From the NCBI GenBank assembly GCA_021802115.1, contig JAKABA010000005.1:14868-78867 (forward strand): a stretch of 64,000 bases of DNA, written 5' to 3'. The DNA is from a bacterium. GTDB lineage: Bacteria; Chloroflexota; Dormibacteria; UBA8260; Bog-877. Both the position numbers and the translations under genes were made by a program. Below, piece by piece: positions 53,366-61,764 of this stretch (position 1 is the first letter of the stretch; every line of letters starts with the position of its first letter). The notes under the pieces are model-generated. The model was not told where the DNA came from. It ran no database searches and was given only the letters and a program-made list of their open reading frames with translations.

Positions 53366-53570
53366 CCAGAGGGCCTCTCAGGCCCGCACGCGCCGGCCCA
53401 CGCGTACCTTGGGCCGCTGCCACCGTGGCCGGGTGGAGCGTCGCGGGTGGCGCCGGCCGGTCCTTGCGGCAGCTCGAATTGGCCGGCCGGCGGGCGGTGT
53501 TGGGGCTGCCCGTGGGTTGGTGTTCGTCCGCCTGGCGATGGCGGCCGTGGTGGGCTCGATAATGACGTGC

Positions 53571-53657
53571 GTGTCCGAAGTGGAGTTGCCCGGCCGCTGC
53601 CCCGACCTGCGCTGCGGTGGTCGTCAGGCGGCCCCCGCGAGTTGGTGCCTACCGTGA
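53571..53657 (+). CDS. Possible leaderless upstream ORF of the amidohydrolase gene
   Basis: GATAAT (53558-53563) lies seven bases before GTG 53571, which opens a 28-codon frame whose TGA overlaps the GTG at 53654 (GTGA). The peptide (MSEVELPGRCPDLRC...) has no known relatives to me. The rest of the 288-base gap holds nothing recognisable. Confidence 0.3.
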   Translation: MSEVELPGRCPDLRCGGRQAAPASWCLP

Positions 53658-54493
53658 TTGACTGTCACACCCATCTGGTCCCGCCCTGGCTTCGGGACCC
53701 GGGGTCGGCCGCCTGGCGCGACCCCTGGTTCGAAGTCTGCCACGCGTCGGCAAAGCCCCGGTTTGCGTCCGGAGTCGATGTGCTCGCGGCTTTGGACGAG
53801 GCGGGCGCGGAGCGGGCGGTGGTATTCGGGTGGCCCTTCGCCGACCCCGGCCTGCTGCGTGAGGTCAATGACTACGTGGCGGCCGAGGCTGCCGCCGGGG
53901 CCGGTCGGCTGGTGGGGTTCGCCACCGTAAATCCGGATCGCCCGGAGGCTCTGGCCGAGATTGAGAGGACTTCCAAGATCGGCCTGCGCGGCCTTGGCGA
54001 GCTCAACTGTGATGGGCAGGGATTCGAGCTGGCCTGGGGGGGAGGCCTCCGCCGCACGCTGATGACCTGCGCCGAGGTAGCCTGGCCGGTGCTTCTGCAC
54101 GCGAGCGAGCCGGTGGGCCATGCCTACGGCGGCAAGGGCCTGGCGACCCCGGACCGGCTCTGGCGGCTGCTCGGTCCGCTCCAGGAGGAGGCGGGGCAAT
54201 TGCGGCTTTGCCTGGCACATCTGGGTGGTGGGCTGCCCTTTTACTCCCACATGCCCGAGGTCAAGCGCGTCTGCGCGCGACTCTGGTTCGACACCGCCGC
54301 CCTGCCCTACCTGTATGACGATACGGTCTTGGCTGAGCTGAGTGCCCTGATTGGGGCCGAGCGGATCTGCTTCGGGAGCGACTTTCCCCTGCTCCGTCCC
54401 CGCCGCTACCAGGCGACCCTGTCCTCCCTCTCCGAGGTCGACCGGCACACTCTGCTGGAGGTGGCCGGGCGCAGCTGGCTGGGCGAGCCCTGA
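53654..54493 (+). CDS. Amidohydrolase-2 family metal-dependent hydrolase
   Basis: About 279 residues, a TIM-barrel amidohydrolase (PF04909). Metal-site motifs are VIDCHTHLVPP at the N-terminus, PVLLHASEPVGHAYGG with a barrel histidine, LAHLGGGLPFY, and ICFGSDFPLL with the catalytic aspartate. The family hydrolyses or decarboxylates diverse substrates; none is readable here. GTG 53654 gives the typical start next to IDCHTHL and is coupled to a short upstream ORF; GTG 53645 is an alternative. Confidence 0.85.
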   Translation: MIDCHTHLVPPWLRDPGSAAWRDPWFEVCHASAKPRFASGVDVLAALDEAGAERAVVFGWPFADPGLLREVNDYVAAEAAAGAGRLVGFATVNPDRPEALAEIERTSKIGLRGLGELNCDGQGFELAWGGGLRRTLMTCAEVAWPVLLHASEPVGHAYGGKGLATPDRLWRLLGPLQEEAGQLRLCLAHLGGGLPFYSHMPEVKRVCARLWFDTAALPYLYDDTVLAELSALIGAERICFGSDFPLLRPRRYQATLSSLSEVDRHTLLEVAGRSWLGEP

Positions 54494-54546
54494 CCATCTC
54501 AGGGCCGTCTCGCGGGGAATCCGCGCCTGGGCCGAGAAGCGGGGGC

Positions 54547-55842
54547 GTGGCTAAGCTGCCACTCGCATTTTCCATCGTCGCCATGGAGGGTCCCGATCGG
54601 TACAGCCAGGCCGGCGGCCTGGGGGTGCGGGTGGCCCACCTCAGTCGGGCGCTGGCGAAAGCGGGGTATCCGACCGACCTCTTCTTCGTGGGTGACCCTG
54701 ACTCGCCGCCGACCGAGCTTCGGGGGGGAGTCCAACTGCATCGGCTGGCCCAGGAGATCTCCCGCCAGTTCCCCCACGGGATCTACCACGGGGAGGAGGT
54801 GAAGCGGCGTTTCCTGGAGGCGAATTTCCCAGCCCAGCTGGTCAGCGAGTGGGTGGCGCCAACGGTCGAGCGGGGGCTGACTCCGGTGCTGCTGTTCGAG
54901 GAGTGGCACACTGCCAGCTGGGTCCGCCGGGTGTCGGACCTGCTCTGGCAGATCGGCATCCGAGACCGCTGCCTGCTGGTGTGGAACGCCAACAACCAGT
55001 TTGGCTTCGACCAGATGGACTGGCCGGCACTGGCCTACACCGCCTCGGTGACCACCATCAGCCGCTACATGAGAGTGCTGGTCCAGGCTCGTGGGATTGA
55101 CCCCATCATCATTCCCAATGGGATTCCCAGGGCCATCCTGAAGGGGCCGCAGGGTGGCCAGGGCGGCTCCCTAATGGCCGCCGCGGCACCGCGCTCCACG
55201 GTGCTCAAGATCGGACGCTTCCATCCCGACAAGCGCTGGCTTCAGGCGATTCGCGCCATGGCTCTGTTGCGGACCGCCCAGCATCCGGTTCGGATGGTTG
55301 CCCGTGGCGGAGGAGAGCGCTACGGCGCGCAGGTGATGGACGAGGCCAGGGATCTGGGCCTGTCGGTACAGCGTTGGGACGAACCCATTTCCGAAGTGGC
55401 GGACGTGGTCCGGGCGCTGAGGCAGACTGCCGAGGCGGACATCCTGGAGTTGGGGGCCTTCCTGCCTGAGTCGCTGCTCCCCGCTCTGTACAACTCGTCC
55501 TTGGCGGTCCTGGCCAACTCCGGATTTGAGCCCTTCGGGCTGGTGGGGCTGGAGACGATGGCAGCCCGCGGCGTGGCGGTGGTCGGTGCCACCGGCGAGG
55601 ACTACGCCCGCCATCTCCACAACTCTCTGGTGGTCCAGACCGACGATCCAGCAGAGCTCGCCTATGCCATCTCCCAACTTGAGGCGGACCCCCAGCTTGT
55701 CACCTCGATCCGGCGGGCCGGACGGGCCACCGCGGCCACGTACACCTGGGACGAAGTAATCGCCGCTGACCTGCTCCCCATGCTCCCCATGCTGGCTCGC
55801 CGCCAGCTAGCCCGGTGGCCAGGCCCTGAGCTGATCGGTTGA
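54547..55842 (+). CDS. GT4-like glycosyltransferase (glycogen-synthase fold)
   Basis: A 431-residue GT-B glycosyltransferase. The N-terminal donor-loop motif is SQAGGLGVRVAHLSRALAKAG. The C-terminal domain has IIPNGIP, VLKIGRFHPDKRW, and the E-x7-E-type motif SGFEPFGLVGLETMAARGVAVVG. It probably transfers a sugar from a nucleotide sugar in the cytoplasm. A GTG starts it at 54547. Its stop overlaps a TTG in the MFS frame (TTGA). Confidence 0.88.
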   Translation: MAKLPLAFSIVAMEGPDRYSQAGGLGVRVAHLSRALAKAGYPTDLFFVGDPDSPPTELRGGVQLHRLAQEISRQFPHGIYHGEEVKRRFLEANFPAQLVSEWVAPTVERGLTPVLLFEEWHTASWVRRVSDLLWQIGIRDRCLLVWNANNQFGFDQMDWPALAYTASVTTISRYMRVLVQARGIDPIIIPNGIPRAILKGPQGGQGGSLMAAAAPRSTVLKIGRFHPDKRWLQAIRAMALLRTAQHPVRMVARGGGERYGAQVMDEARDLGLSVQRWDEPISEVADVVRALRQTAEADILELGAFLPESLLPALYNSSLAVLANSGFEPFGLVGLETMAARGVAVVGATGEDYARHLHNSLVVQTDDPAELAYAISQLEADPQLVTSIRRAGRATAATYTWDEVIAADLLPMLPMLARRQLARWPGPELIG

Positions 55843-55889
55843 GGGACTCCCGGGCGGGGGGCGCTGAGAGATCCGCGGGCGGGGGGCTG

Positions 55890-57092
55890 ATGGGTCAGGT
55901 TCCCCTGCTCCTGATCACGTTCTGGATCGGCTTCAACCTGCGCGCCGCGATCCTCGGGGTGCCTCCGGTGCTCTCGGTAATCCGCGCCGACCTCCACCTG
56001 ACCTACACCGAGGCGGGCCTTCTCAGCGGGCTGCCGATCCTGGCCTTTGCCGCCGCGGCGCTGCCCGCCTCGGCACTGGTGCGGCGCTGGGGCGGTTACC
56101 TGGTGGTGGCGCTGGGGCTGGCCGTGGCCGCCGCAGGAGAGCTGCTCCGGGTCGTGCCCGGTGGGGTGCTTCCCCTCTTCCTCGGCACCGCTCTTATGGG
56201 GACCGGGATCGCCCTCACTCAGCCCGGGATGCCGGCTCTGTTCCAGCGTTGGTTCCGCGGCCGGGTGCAGACCGCCTCGGTGACGCTCACCCTGGGAATT
56301 ACCATCGGCGAGCTGGTGTCCGCCAGCGTCTCCAGGCCGGTTCTGTACGCCGGTCTGGGCAGCTGGCAGGGCACCATGGTGGTGTGGGGCCTGTTCGGGG
56401 TGAGCTGCCTTTTGGTCTGGCTCCTGGGCGTGCCGCGGCTGCGAGTTGGCCTCTCCGAAGGCAGTGCCTGGGAGCTTGGAAGCCTATTCGGATCCCGCGA
56501 TCTTTGGGCGGTCTACATTTGTTTTGGTGGCCAGTCGCTGGTCTTCTTCGCGGCCAACACCTGGATCCCGGGCTCCGTCCAGGGGGGGCCCCACTCCGCT
56601 CTCGCCAGCCTCAGCCTGGCGGTGCTGAACGGGGCCATGGTTCCCGTCGATGTCGGCCTCATTCTGGTGCGACGGCCATTCGCCACCAGCCGCTGGTTCT
56701 ACGTCGTCAGCGGCCTGGTGATGCTGGCCGGGAGCGCCGGCTGGCTCTGGTTCGGGCACCAGCTGCCGTTGCTGTTTGCGGCTCTGATGGGAATCGGGGT
56801 GGCCATGAACTTCGCTGGGCTGCTGGCCTATCCAGCGCTGGTGGCCGGCCCCGGACGGGTGGCTACGATGAGCGCTGTGATGCTGACAGTCGGCTACTCG
56901 TGCGCCTTCTGCGGCCCGCTGCTGGGAGGGGTGGCAATCGACCTGGGCGGGGGCGACAGCTCGCCGTTCATACCGATCGCGGTCGTGGCGGCGATCATGG
57001 TGGCGGCGGCCACCCAGGTTGGCCCGCACCTGTCCCCCAGAGTGTCGGGGCGGGCCTCGGTGGGGCAGCTGGTGGATTCTGGCGAAAGGTAG
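55890..57092 (+). CDS. MFS transporter, CynX/NimT-like
   Basis: About 400 residues with 12 hydrophobic helices. FNLRAAILGVPPVLSVIRADL at the N-terminus and GIALTQPGMPALFQRWFRGR in the first half resemble the cyanate/nitroimidazole transporter branch of the major facilitator family. The substrate is unknown. ATG 55890 after GGGGGG is preferred; TTG 55839, overlapping the glycosyltransferase stop, is in frame. Confidence 0.82.
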   Translation: MGQVPLLLITFWIGFNLRAAILGVPPVLSVIRADLHLTYTEAGLLSGLPILAFAAAALPASALVRRWGGYLVVALGLAVAAAGELLRVVPGGVLPLFLGTALMGTGIALTQPGMPALFQRWFRGRVQTASVTLTLGITIGELVSASVSRPVLYAGLGSWQGTMVVWGLFGVSCLLVWLLGVPRLRVGLSEGSAWELGSLFGSRDLWAVYICFGGQSLVFFAANTWIPGSVQGGPHSALASLSLAVLNGAMVPVDVGLILVRRPFATSRWFYVVSGLVMLAGSAGWLWFGHQLPLLFAALMGIGVAMNFAGLLAYPALVAGPGRVATMSAVMLTVGYSCAFCGPLLGGVAIDLGGGDSSPFIPIAVVAAIMVAAATQVGPHLSPRVSGRASVGQLVDSGER

Positions 57093-57107
57093 GGGAAGGA
57101 GGATCAG

Positions 57108-57746
57108 ATGTCACTGAGCCGTGGCGAGCCGGAGTGGGATTTCGAAGGGGAGATTCTGGTGCGGCGGCGCCGTGTTGGCCCGCTCGACAACGCCGCCTAT
57201 GTGGTCGCCTGCCCCAGGTCCGGGGAGGCGGTGCTGATCGACGCGGCCGACGAGGCCGACCGCCTGGTGCAGGCGGTGGCGGACCTCCATCTGGTGGCGA
57301 TCCTGGAGACCCATGGGCACGCCGATCATTGGCAGGCGCTGGCGCCAGTTCATGGCCATTTCGAGCAGGCATGGGTGGGCGCGCACCCGGATGATCTCGG
57401 GATGTTCCCGCCCCCGCCGCCGGACCACCACCTGACCCACGGAGAGGAAATCCGCTTCGGCGATTGTCGCCTGAGCGTGCTCCACACCCCGGGTCACACC
57501 CCTGGCAGCGTCTGCCTCCTTGGTCCCGGCATGGTCTTCACCGGGGACACCTTGTTTCCCGGCGGACCTGGTGGCACCCGGCCTCCGCTGGGAGACTTGG
57601 CCACCATCTTGCGCAGCATTCGCGCCCACCTGATGGCGCTCAGTGACGAGACCGTGGTCTACCCCGGGCACGGCGACTCCACCACGATCGGGGCTGAGCG
57701 CAGTGGGTTTGGCGCCTGGGAGGCGCGCGCCGCCCAGACCTCCTGA
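57108..57746 (+). CDS. Metallo-beta-lactamase-fold hydrolase, glyoxalase II-like
   Basis: 212 residues. Metal motifs are ETHGHADHW (THxHxDH), HTPGHTPGSVC, FTGDTLFPGG and YPGHGDSTTIG. This is the glyoxalase II/persulfide dioxygenase branch of hydrolases; the thioester or persulfide substrate is not determined. ATG 57108 has a strong AAGGAGG about six bases upstream. It runs convergently to within three bases of rnhB. Confidence 0.9.
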   Translation: MSLSRGEPEWDFEGEILVRRRRVGPLDNAAYVVACPRSGEAVLIDAADEADRLVQAVADLHLVAILETHGHADHWQALAPVHGHFEQAWVGAHPDDLGMFPPPPPDHHLTHGEEIRFGDCRLSVLHTPGHTPGSVCLLGPGMVFTGDTLFPGGPGGTRPPLGDLATILRSIRAHLMALSDETVVYPGHGDSTTIGAERSGFGAWEARAAQTS

Positions 57747-57749
57747 AAA

Positions 57750-58352
57750 TCAGAGCGGCAACTCCTCCCTGGGGTGGATGAAGCTGCGTCGGTGGTGGGG
57801 GCTCAGGCCGTGGACCGAGATGGCTTGGAGGTGCCGAGCGCTGCCATACCCCTTGTTGCCCTCCCAGCCATACTCGGGGTACCGCACTGCCAGGGCGCGC
57901 ATGAGGCGGTCCCGATGCACCTTGGCGACTATCGAGGCGGCCGAGATCGCCGGTACCAGCTGGTCCCCCCTCACCACGCACACATAGCGGGCCGGCGAAT
58001 TGAGCGTGAGGTTGCCGTCGACCAGGCAGAGCGGCGCTGAGACCAGTTCCAGGAGGCGCTCGAAGGCGGTGCGGTTGGCCCAGCCGATGCCATGTCGATC
58101 GATCTGCTGGGCGCTCACGCTGAAGACCTCGAGCGCCTGCGCCGCCTCTCGGATCAGGGGCTCGATCCGCTCGCGCTGGGCCTCGCTGAGCCGCTTGCTG
58201 TCACGCAGGAGGGGATGGCGAAAGAGCGGGTCCAGCCTGACTGCCGCCGCCACCAGCGGGCCCGCGAGAGCCCCCCGGCCGACCTCATCCAGGCCGCACG
58301 CATCGGCGGGGAAGCCAGCGCCAGGCATGGGCGGCTCTTGCAGCGACAGCAC
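57750..58352 (-). CDS. rnhB: Ribonuclease HII
   Basis: 200 residues. It removes ribonucleotides from DNA. The catalytic DEG-type motif is CGLDEVGRGALAGPLVAAAV, a second aspartate lies in LCLVDGN, and VPAISAASIVAKVHRDRLM and KGYGSARHL complete the active site. GTG 58352 lies six bases after a TAGAGT hexamer; ATG 58328 is also in frame. Confidence 0.95.
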   Translation of the reverse strand: MLSLQEPPMPGAGFPADACGLDEVGRGALAGPLVAAAVRLDPLFRHPLLRDSKRLSEAQRERIEPLIREAAQALEVFSVSAQQIDRHGIGWANRTAFERLLELVSAPLCLVDGNLTLNSPARYVCVVRGDQLVPAISAASIVAKVHRDRLMRALAVRYPEYGWEGNKGYGSARHLQAISVHGLSPHHRRSFIHPREELPL

Positions 58353-58358
58353 CAGGCC

Positions 58359-58364
58359 ACTCTA
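58359..58364 (-). promoter_or_regulatory. Possible -10 element, leaderless start of rnhB
   Basis: TAGAGT on the minus strand ends six bases before GTG 58352. Confidence 0.45.
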
Positions 58365-58752
58365 GGTGGCTGGGCCAATCCCGCGCCCGGGCTGAAACAG
58401 AGCCAGCTCCTCCCCGGGAGCGGGAGCGGCGACTGGCAATACATGCCCGGCCCAACGCTCGGTCACCATGAGCGCCGCTGATTTCATGGTTGAGCACCGG
58501 GTCGTCCATCCCCCTTGCCCGGACTGGGCGCTGACATAGTAGGACCGAGCCCGTCCAGGCGCCGACGGCTTTGAGCGCCATTGGCCAACCGCGGACTCGC
58601 GTTGGGGGAGCCCGGGTTGGCCCTCCCAAATCTCGACTCCGCCAGACTTCGCTCGGCCGCGGCGTCGGGACGGTCACCGCGAACGCGCCTGCGGACCTGG
58701 CCTCCGCCGCCTCCGCGCTCGCGATCACCCGGGATCGCCTGGAGTTGGTCCC

Positions 58753-58758
58753 TATACT
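58753..58758 (+). promoter_or_regulatory. Possible -10 element of the carboxyltransferase gene
   Basis: TATACT, the best match to the bacterial -10 consensus in the window, ends nine bases before ATG 58768. No matching -35 is seen. Confidence 0.5.
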
Positions 58759-58767
58759 CGGCCGAAG

Positions 58768-60345
58768 ATGACTGACGGACCCGCACCTCCACCCAGGAAG
58801 GCGTTGCCGAAGGCAGACCGGCGGGGCGAGCTGGCCGCCCGCGAGCAGGCGGCCAGGCTGGGTGGCCCGGAGCGCTATCGCAGCAAGCTGGCGGCCCAGC
58901 GAAAACTAGCTGTCCGGGAACGCCTCCGACTGCTCTTCGACCCGGAGACGCCCTTCGTGGAGGACGGCCTGCTGGCCAACACCAACGCCCCCGAGGAGCT
59001 GGGAGCGGACGGGGTGGTGACCGGGGTGGGATTGGTCAACGGGCGTCGCGTCTGCGTGATGGCGAATGACCCCACGGTCAAGGCGGGGTCCTGGGGCCCA
59101 CGCACGGTGGAGAAGATCCTGCGGGTGCAGGAGCGCGCCGAGAGGCTGCAAATGCCGCTCTGCTACCTGGTGGACTCCGCGGGTGCCCGGATCACAGATC
59201 AGTTGGAGATGTTTCCCGGGCGGCGGCACGCCGGTCGGATCTTTCACAACCAGGTCCGGCTCAGCGGTCAGGTGCCCCAGCCCTGCCTGCTCTTCGGTCC
59301 GAGCGCCGCCGGCGGGGCCTACATCCCGGCCTTCTGCGATGTGGTGTTCATGGTGGAGGGGAACGCGTCCATGTACCTGGGCTCCCCTCGGATGGCCGAG
59401 GAGGTGGTTGGCGAGCGGGTCAGTCTGGAGGAGATGGGCGGAGCCAGGATGCATTGCACGGTGTCCGGCTGTGGCGACCTGCTCTGCCCTGACGAGGTGA
59501 CCGCGATCGCGGCTCTGCGGAGCTATCTGGGCTACTTTCCCTCCAACTGGGAGCAGGATCCCCCGACTGCCCCGGCCCGCCATCCCAGCTCCGCAGCCGA
59601 TATCGCCGACCTGCTGCCCGCCGAGGCCGCCCGGGGCTACGACATTCACGAGGTCCTGGACGCCCTGGTCGACGGGGGTTCATTCTTCGAGATCAAGGCC
59701 CTTTACGCTCGGGAGTTGGTCTGCGGACTGGCTCGCATGGGAGGCAGGGCGGTCGGCCTCGTGGCCTCCCAGCCGGCGCATCAGGGGGGAGTCCTGTTCG
59801 TCGACTCCGCAGACAAGGCGGCCCGCTTCATCTCCCTGTGTGACGCCTTCAATCTGCCCCTGGTCTTCCTGGCCGACGTGCCCGGCTTCATGATCGGCTC
59901 GGCGGTCGAGCGCGAGGGGATCATCCGCCACGGGGCGAAGATGATCGCTGCCCTCAGCTCGGCCACCGTGGCTCGATACTCGGTCATCCTGCGCAAGGCG
60001 TACGGGGCCGGTCTCTATGCCATGAGCGGGCCTGGGTTCGAGCCCGAGGCGACCCTGGCGCTTCCCAGCGCCGAGATCGCCGTGATGGGCCCGGAGGCGG
60101 CCGTCAACGCCGTCTATGCCAATCGGATCGCGGAGCTTGCGGAGCCGGAGCGGCAGGCCTACATTGATCGCCTCCGGTCCGAGTACGCTGAGGATATAGA
60201 CGTCTTCCGGCTGGCTTCGGATCTGGTAATCGATGCGATGGTGGATCCCTCTCGGCTGCGCGAGGAGTTGATCGCGCGTCTGGCTCTGGCGGCCACCAGG
60301 CGTCGTCCGGAGCCCGGCCGCCACCACGGCGTATTCCCGGTTTGA
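58768..60345 (+). CDS. Acyl-CoA carboxylase carboxyltransferase (beta) subunit
   Basis: 525 residues of the propionyl/methylcrotonyl-CoA carboxylase beta type. It transfers CO2 from biotin to an acyl-CoA. CoA and biotin pockets are seen in YLVDSAGARI, FGPSAAGGAYIPAFCDVVFMVEG, LGSPRMAEEVVGERVSLEEMGGARMH and FLADVPGFMIGSAVEREGIIRHGAKM. It is typical in length. The biotin carboxylase/carrier subunit is not in the window, and a class V aminotransferase follows after 12 bases. Confidence 0.93.
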   Translation: MTDGPAPPPRKALPKADRRGELAAREQAARLGGPERYRSKLAAQRKLAVRERLRLLFDPETPFVEDGLLANTNAPEELGADGVVTGVGLVNGRRVCVMANDPTVKAGSWGPRTVEKILRVQERAERLQMPLCYLVDSAGARITDQLEMFPGRRHAGRIFHNQVRLSGQVPQPCLLFGPSAAGGAYIPAFCDVVFMVEGNASMYLGSPRMAEEVVGERVSLEEMGGARMHCTVSGCGDLLCPDEVTAIAALRSYLGYFPSNWEQDPPTAPARHPSSAADIADLLPAEAARGYDIHEVLDALVDGGSFFEIKALYARELVCGLARMGGRAVGLVASQPAHQGGVLFVDSADKAARFISLCDAFNLPLVFLADVPGFMIGSAVEREGIIRHGAKMIAALSSATVARYSVILRKAYGAGLYAMSGPGFEPEATLALPSAEIAVMGPEAAVNAVYANRIAELAEPERQAYIDRLRSEYAEDIDVFRLASDLVIDAMVDPSRLREELIARLALAATRRRPEPGRHHGVFPV

Positions 60346-60357
60346 TGAGGTTGTAAC

Positions 60358-61548
60358 GTGACCGTTCCCGCTGACTCGCCGCTGCTGCTGATCCCCGGCC
60401 CAACTCCGGTCCCCCAGCCTGTCCTGGAAGCCCTGGCCCGACCCACTGAAAGTCACAGCAGCGAGTCCACCGGGCGCTCCCTGCGTCGACTCCAGGAGGG
60501 GGTTGCGCACGCCGTGGGTGCCCGCCCCGCGGCCGATCCCGCCGGCGACCTGGTGCTGGTTCTGGCGGGCAGTGGAACCATGGGCCTTGAGGCTGGGATC
60601 GTCAACCTGGTCGGTCCGGGGGAGAAGCTGCTGGTGGTCAGCCACGGGTTCTTCGGGGCCCGCTTCGCGGCCGCGGGCAGGGCGATCGGGGCAGACGTGG
60701 TCGAGCTGTCCTGTCCCTGGGGCGAGCAGGTGCCGCCAGGCGAGGTGGAGAGGGCACTTCAGGAGTCAGGCGCCAAGGTGATGACGGTGACCCACGTGGA
60801 CACTGCCACCGGGGTCGTCTCGCCCTTCCTTGAATACGCCCGGGTCGCTCGGGAGCTGGGCGTTGTGATGGTGCTGGACGCGGTCGCAGGAGCCGGTGGC
60901 ATGCCCGTGGGTATGGCCGCCGCGGGCATCGACGTGGTGATCACGGCCTCCCAGAAGGCCCTGGGAATGCCCCCGGGGCTGGCCATCCTGGCCATCTCCC
61001 AGCGGGCCATGGAGAGGCGCCGCCGGCTCGGTCGCTGCGGCAGTTACTTCCTGGACTGGCTCAACTGGGAGGCCCCCATGCGGGACTCGCAGGCCAACTA
61101 CTTCGCCACCCTGCCAACCAACATGCTTGCCGCTGGGGCCGTCGCCATGGAGTTGGCCGAGGGCGAGGGGTGGGAGCCGCGCTTCGCCCGCCACCGCCGC
61201 ATGGCCCACGCGGTGCGGCGCGGGCTGCGAGCGTTGGGCCTGCCTCCTCTGGGCGCGGATGAAGTCCTCAGCTCCACGGTGACCGCGGTCAGGGTACCCG
61301 AGACAGTCGATCCGGCCGCGCTCCGCCGAGCCGCGGCGGCGGAGGATGTGACCATCGCCGGTGGCATCGGAGCCTGGAGCAAGACCACCATCCGCCTCGG
61401 TCACATGGGCGCCGTGGGCCTGCCCGAGCTGCTCCACGGAATGGCCGCCCTGGAGGGCGGCCTGATCAGCCTGGGTGCGCCCGTGGAGCGCGGTGCCGGG
61501 GTGGGGGAGTTGATGTGCGGGTGGGAGGACGGGGATCCGGGCCAGTGA
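60358..61548 (+). CDS. Class V aminotransferase (alanine/serine-glyoxylate type)
   Basis: 396 residues, PLP-dependent. LLIPGPTPVPQPVLEAL is the family N-terminus. VLAGSGTMGLEAGIVNLV lies in the cofactor pocket, VLDAVAGAGGMP holds the pyridine aspartate, and the PLP lysine is in ITASQKALGMPPGLA. It probably transaminates a small amino acid with glyoxylate or pyruvate; a cysteine-desulfurase role is unlikely. GTG 60358 is the start. Confidence 0.9.
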   Translation: MTVPADSPLLLIPGPTPVPQPVLEALARPTESHSSESTGRSLRRLQEGVAHAVGARPAADPAGDLVLVLAGSGTMGLEAGIVNLVGPGEKLLVVSHGFFGARFAAAGRAIGADVVELSCPWGEQVPPGEVERALQESGAKVMTVTHVDTATGVVSPFLEYARVARELGVVMVLDAVAGAGGMPVGMAAAGIDVVITASQKALGMPPGLAILAISQRAMERRRRLGRCGSYFLDWLNWEAPMRDSQANYFATLPTNMLAAGAVAMELAEGEGWEPRFARHRRMAHAVRRGLRALGLPPLGADEVLSSTVTAVRVPETVDPAALRRAAAAEDVTIAGGIGAWSKTTIRLGHMGAVGLPELLHGMAALEGGLISLGAPVERGAGVGELMCGWEDGDPGQ

Positions 61549-61746
61549 CCGGAGGCGTTCACGGCTGACACCCTGGCCTGCCCGGCGTTGTCCCTGGCCT
61601 GAAACATAACCGGATGGTGCGGGGCCCGCCCCGACTGTCTCCGTTTGGCGAGGGACCGTCGGCGCTGGCTGCTGGGCGCCGTCGACGTTACCGAAGCCAC
61701 GCTGGAAAGTTGCAGCGCGTTCGCCAGGGAACGAGGCTGCTCACCA

Positions 61747-61752
61747 TAGAAT
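61747..61752 (+). promoter_or_regulatory. Possible -10 element of the 61765 gene
   Basis: TAGAAT ends 12 bases before ATG 61765. The 216-base gap before it shows no gene. Confidence 0.35.
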
Positions 61753-61764
61753 CGGCAACCAGTC

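Larger units (their letters stand above)
58353..58767. other. 415-base divergent spacer
   Basis: This lies between rnhB and the carboxyltransferase gene. No credible gene is present on either strand. It contains the two promoter-like hexamers annotated at its edges. Confidence 0.5.
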
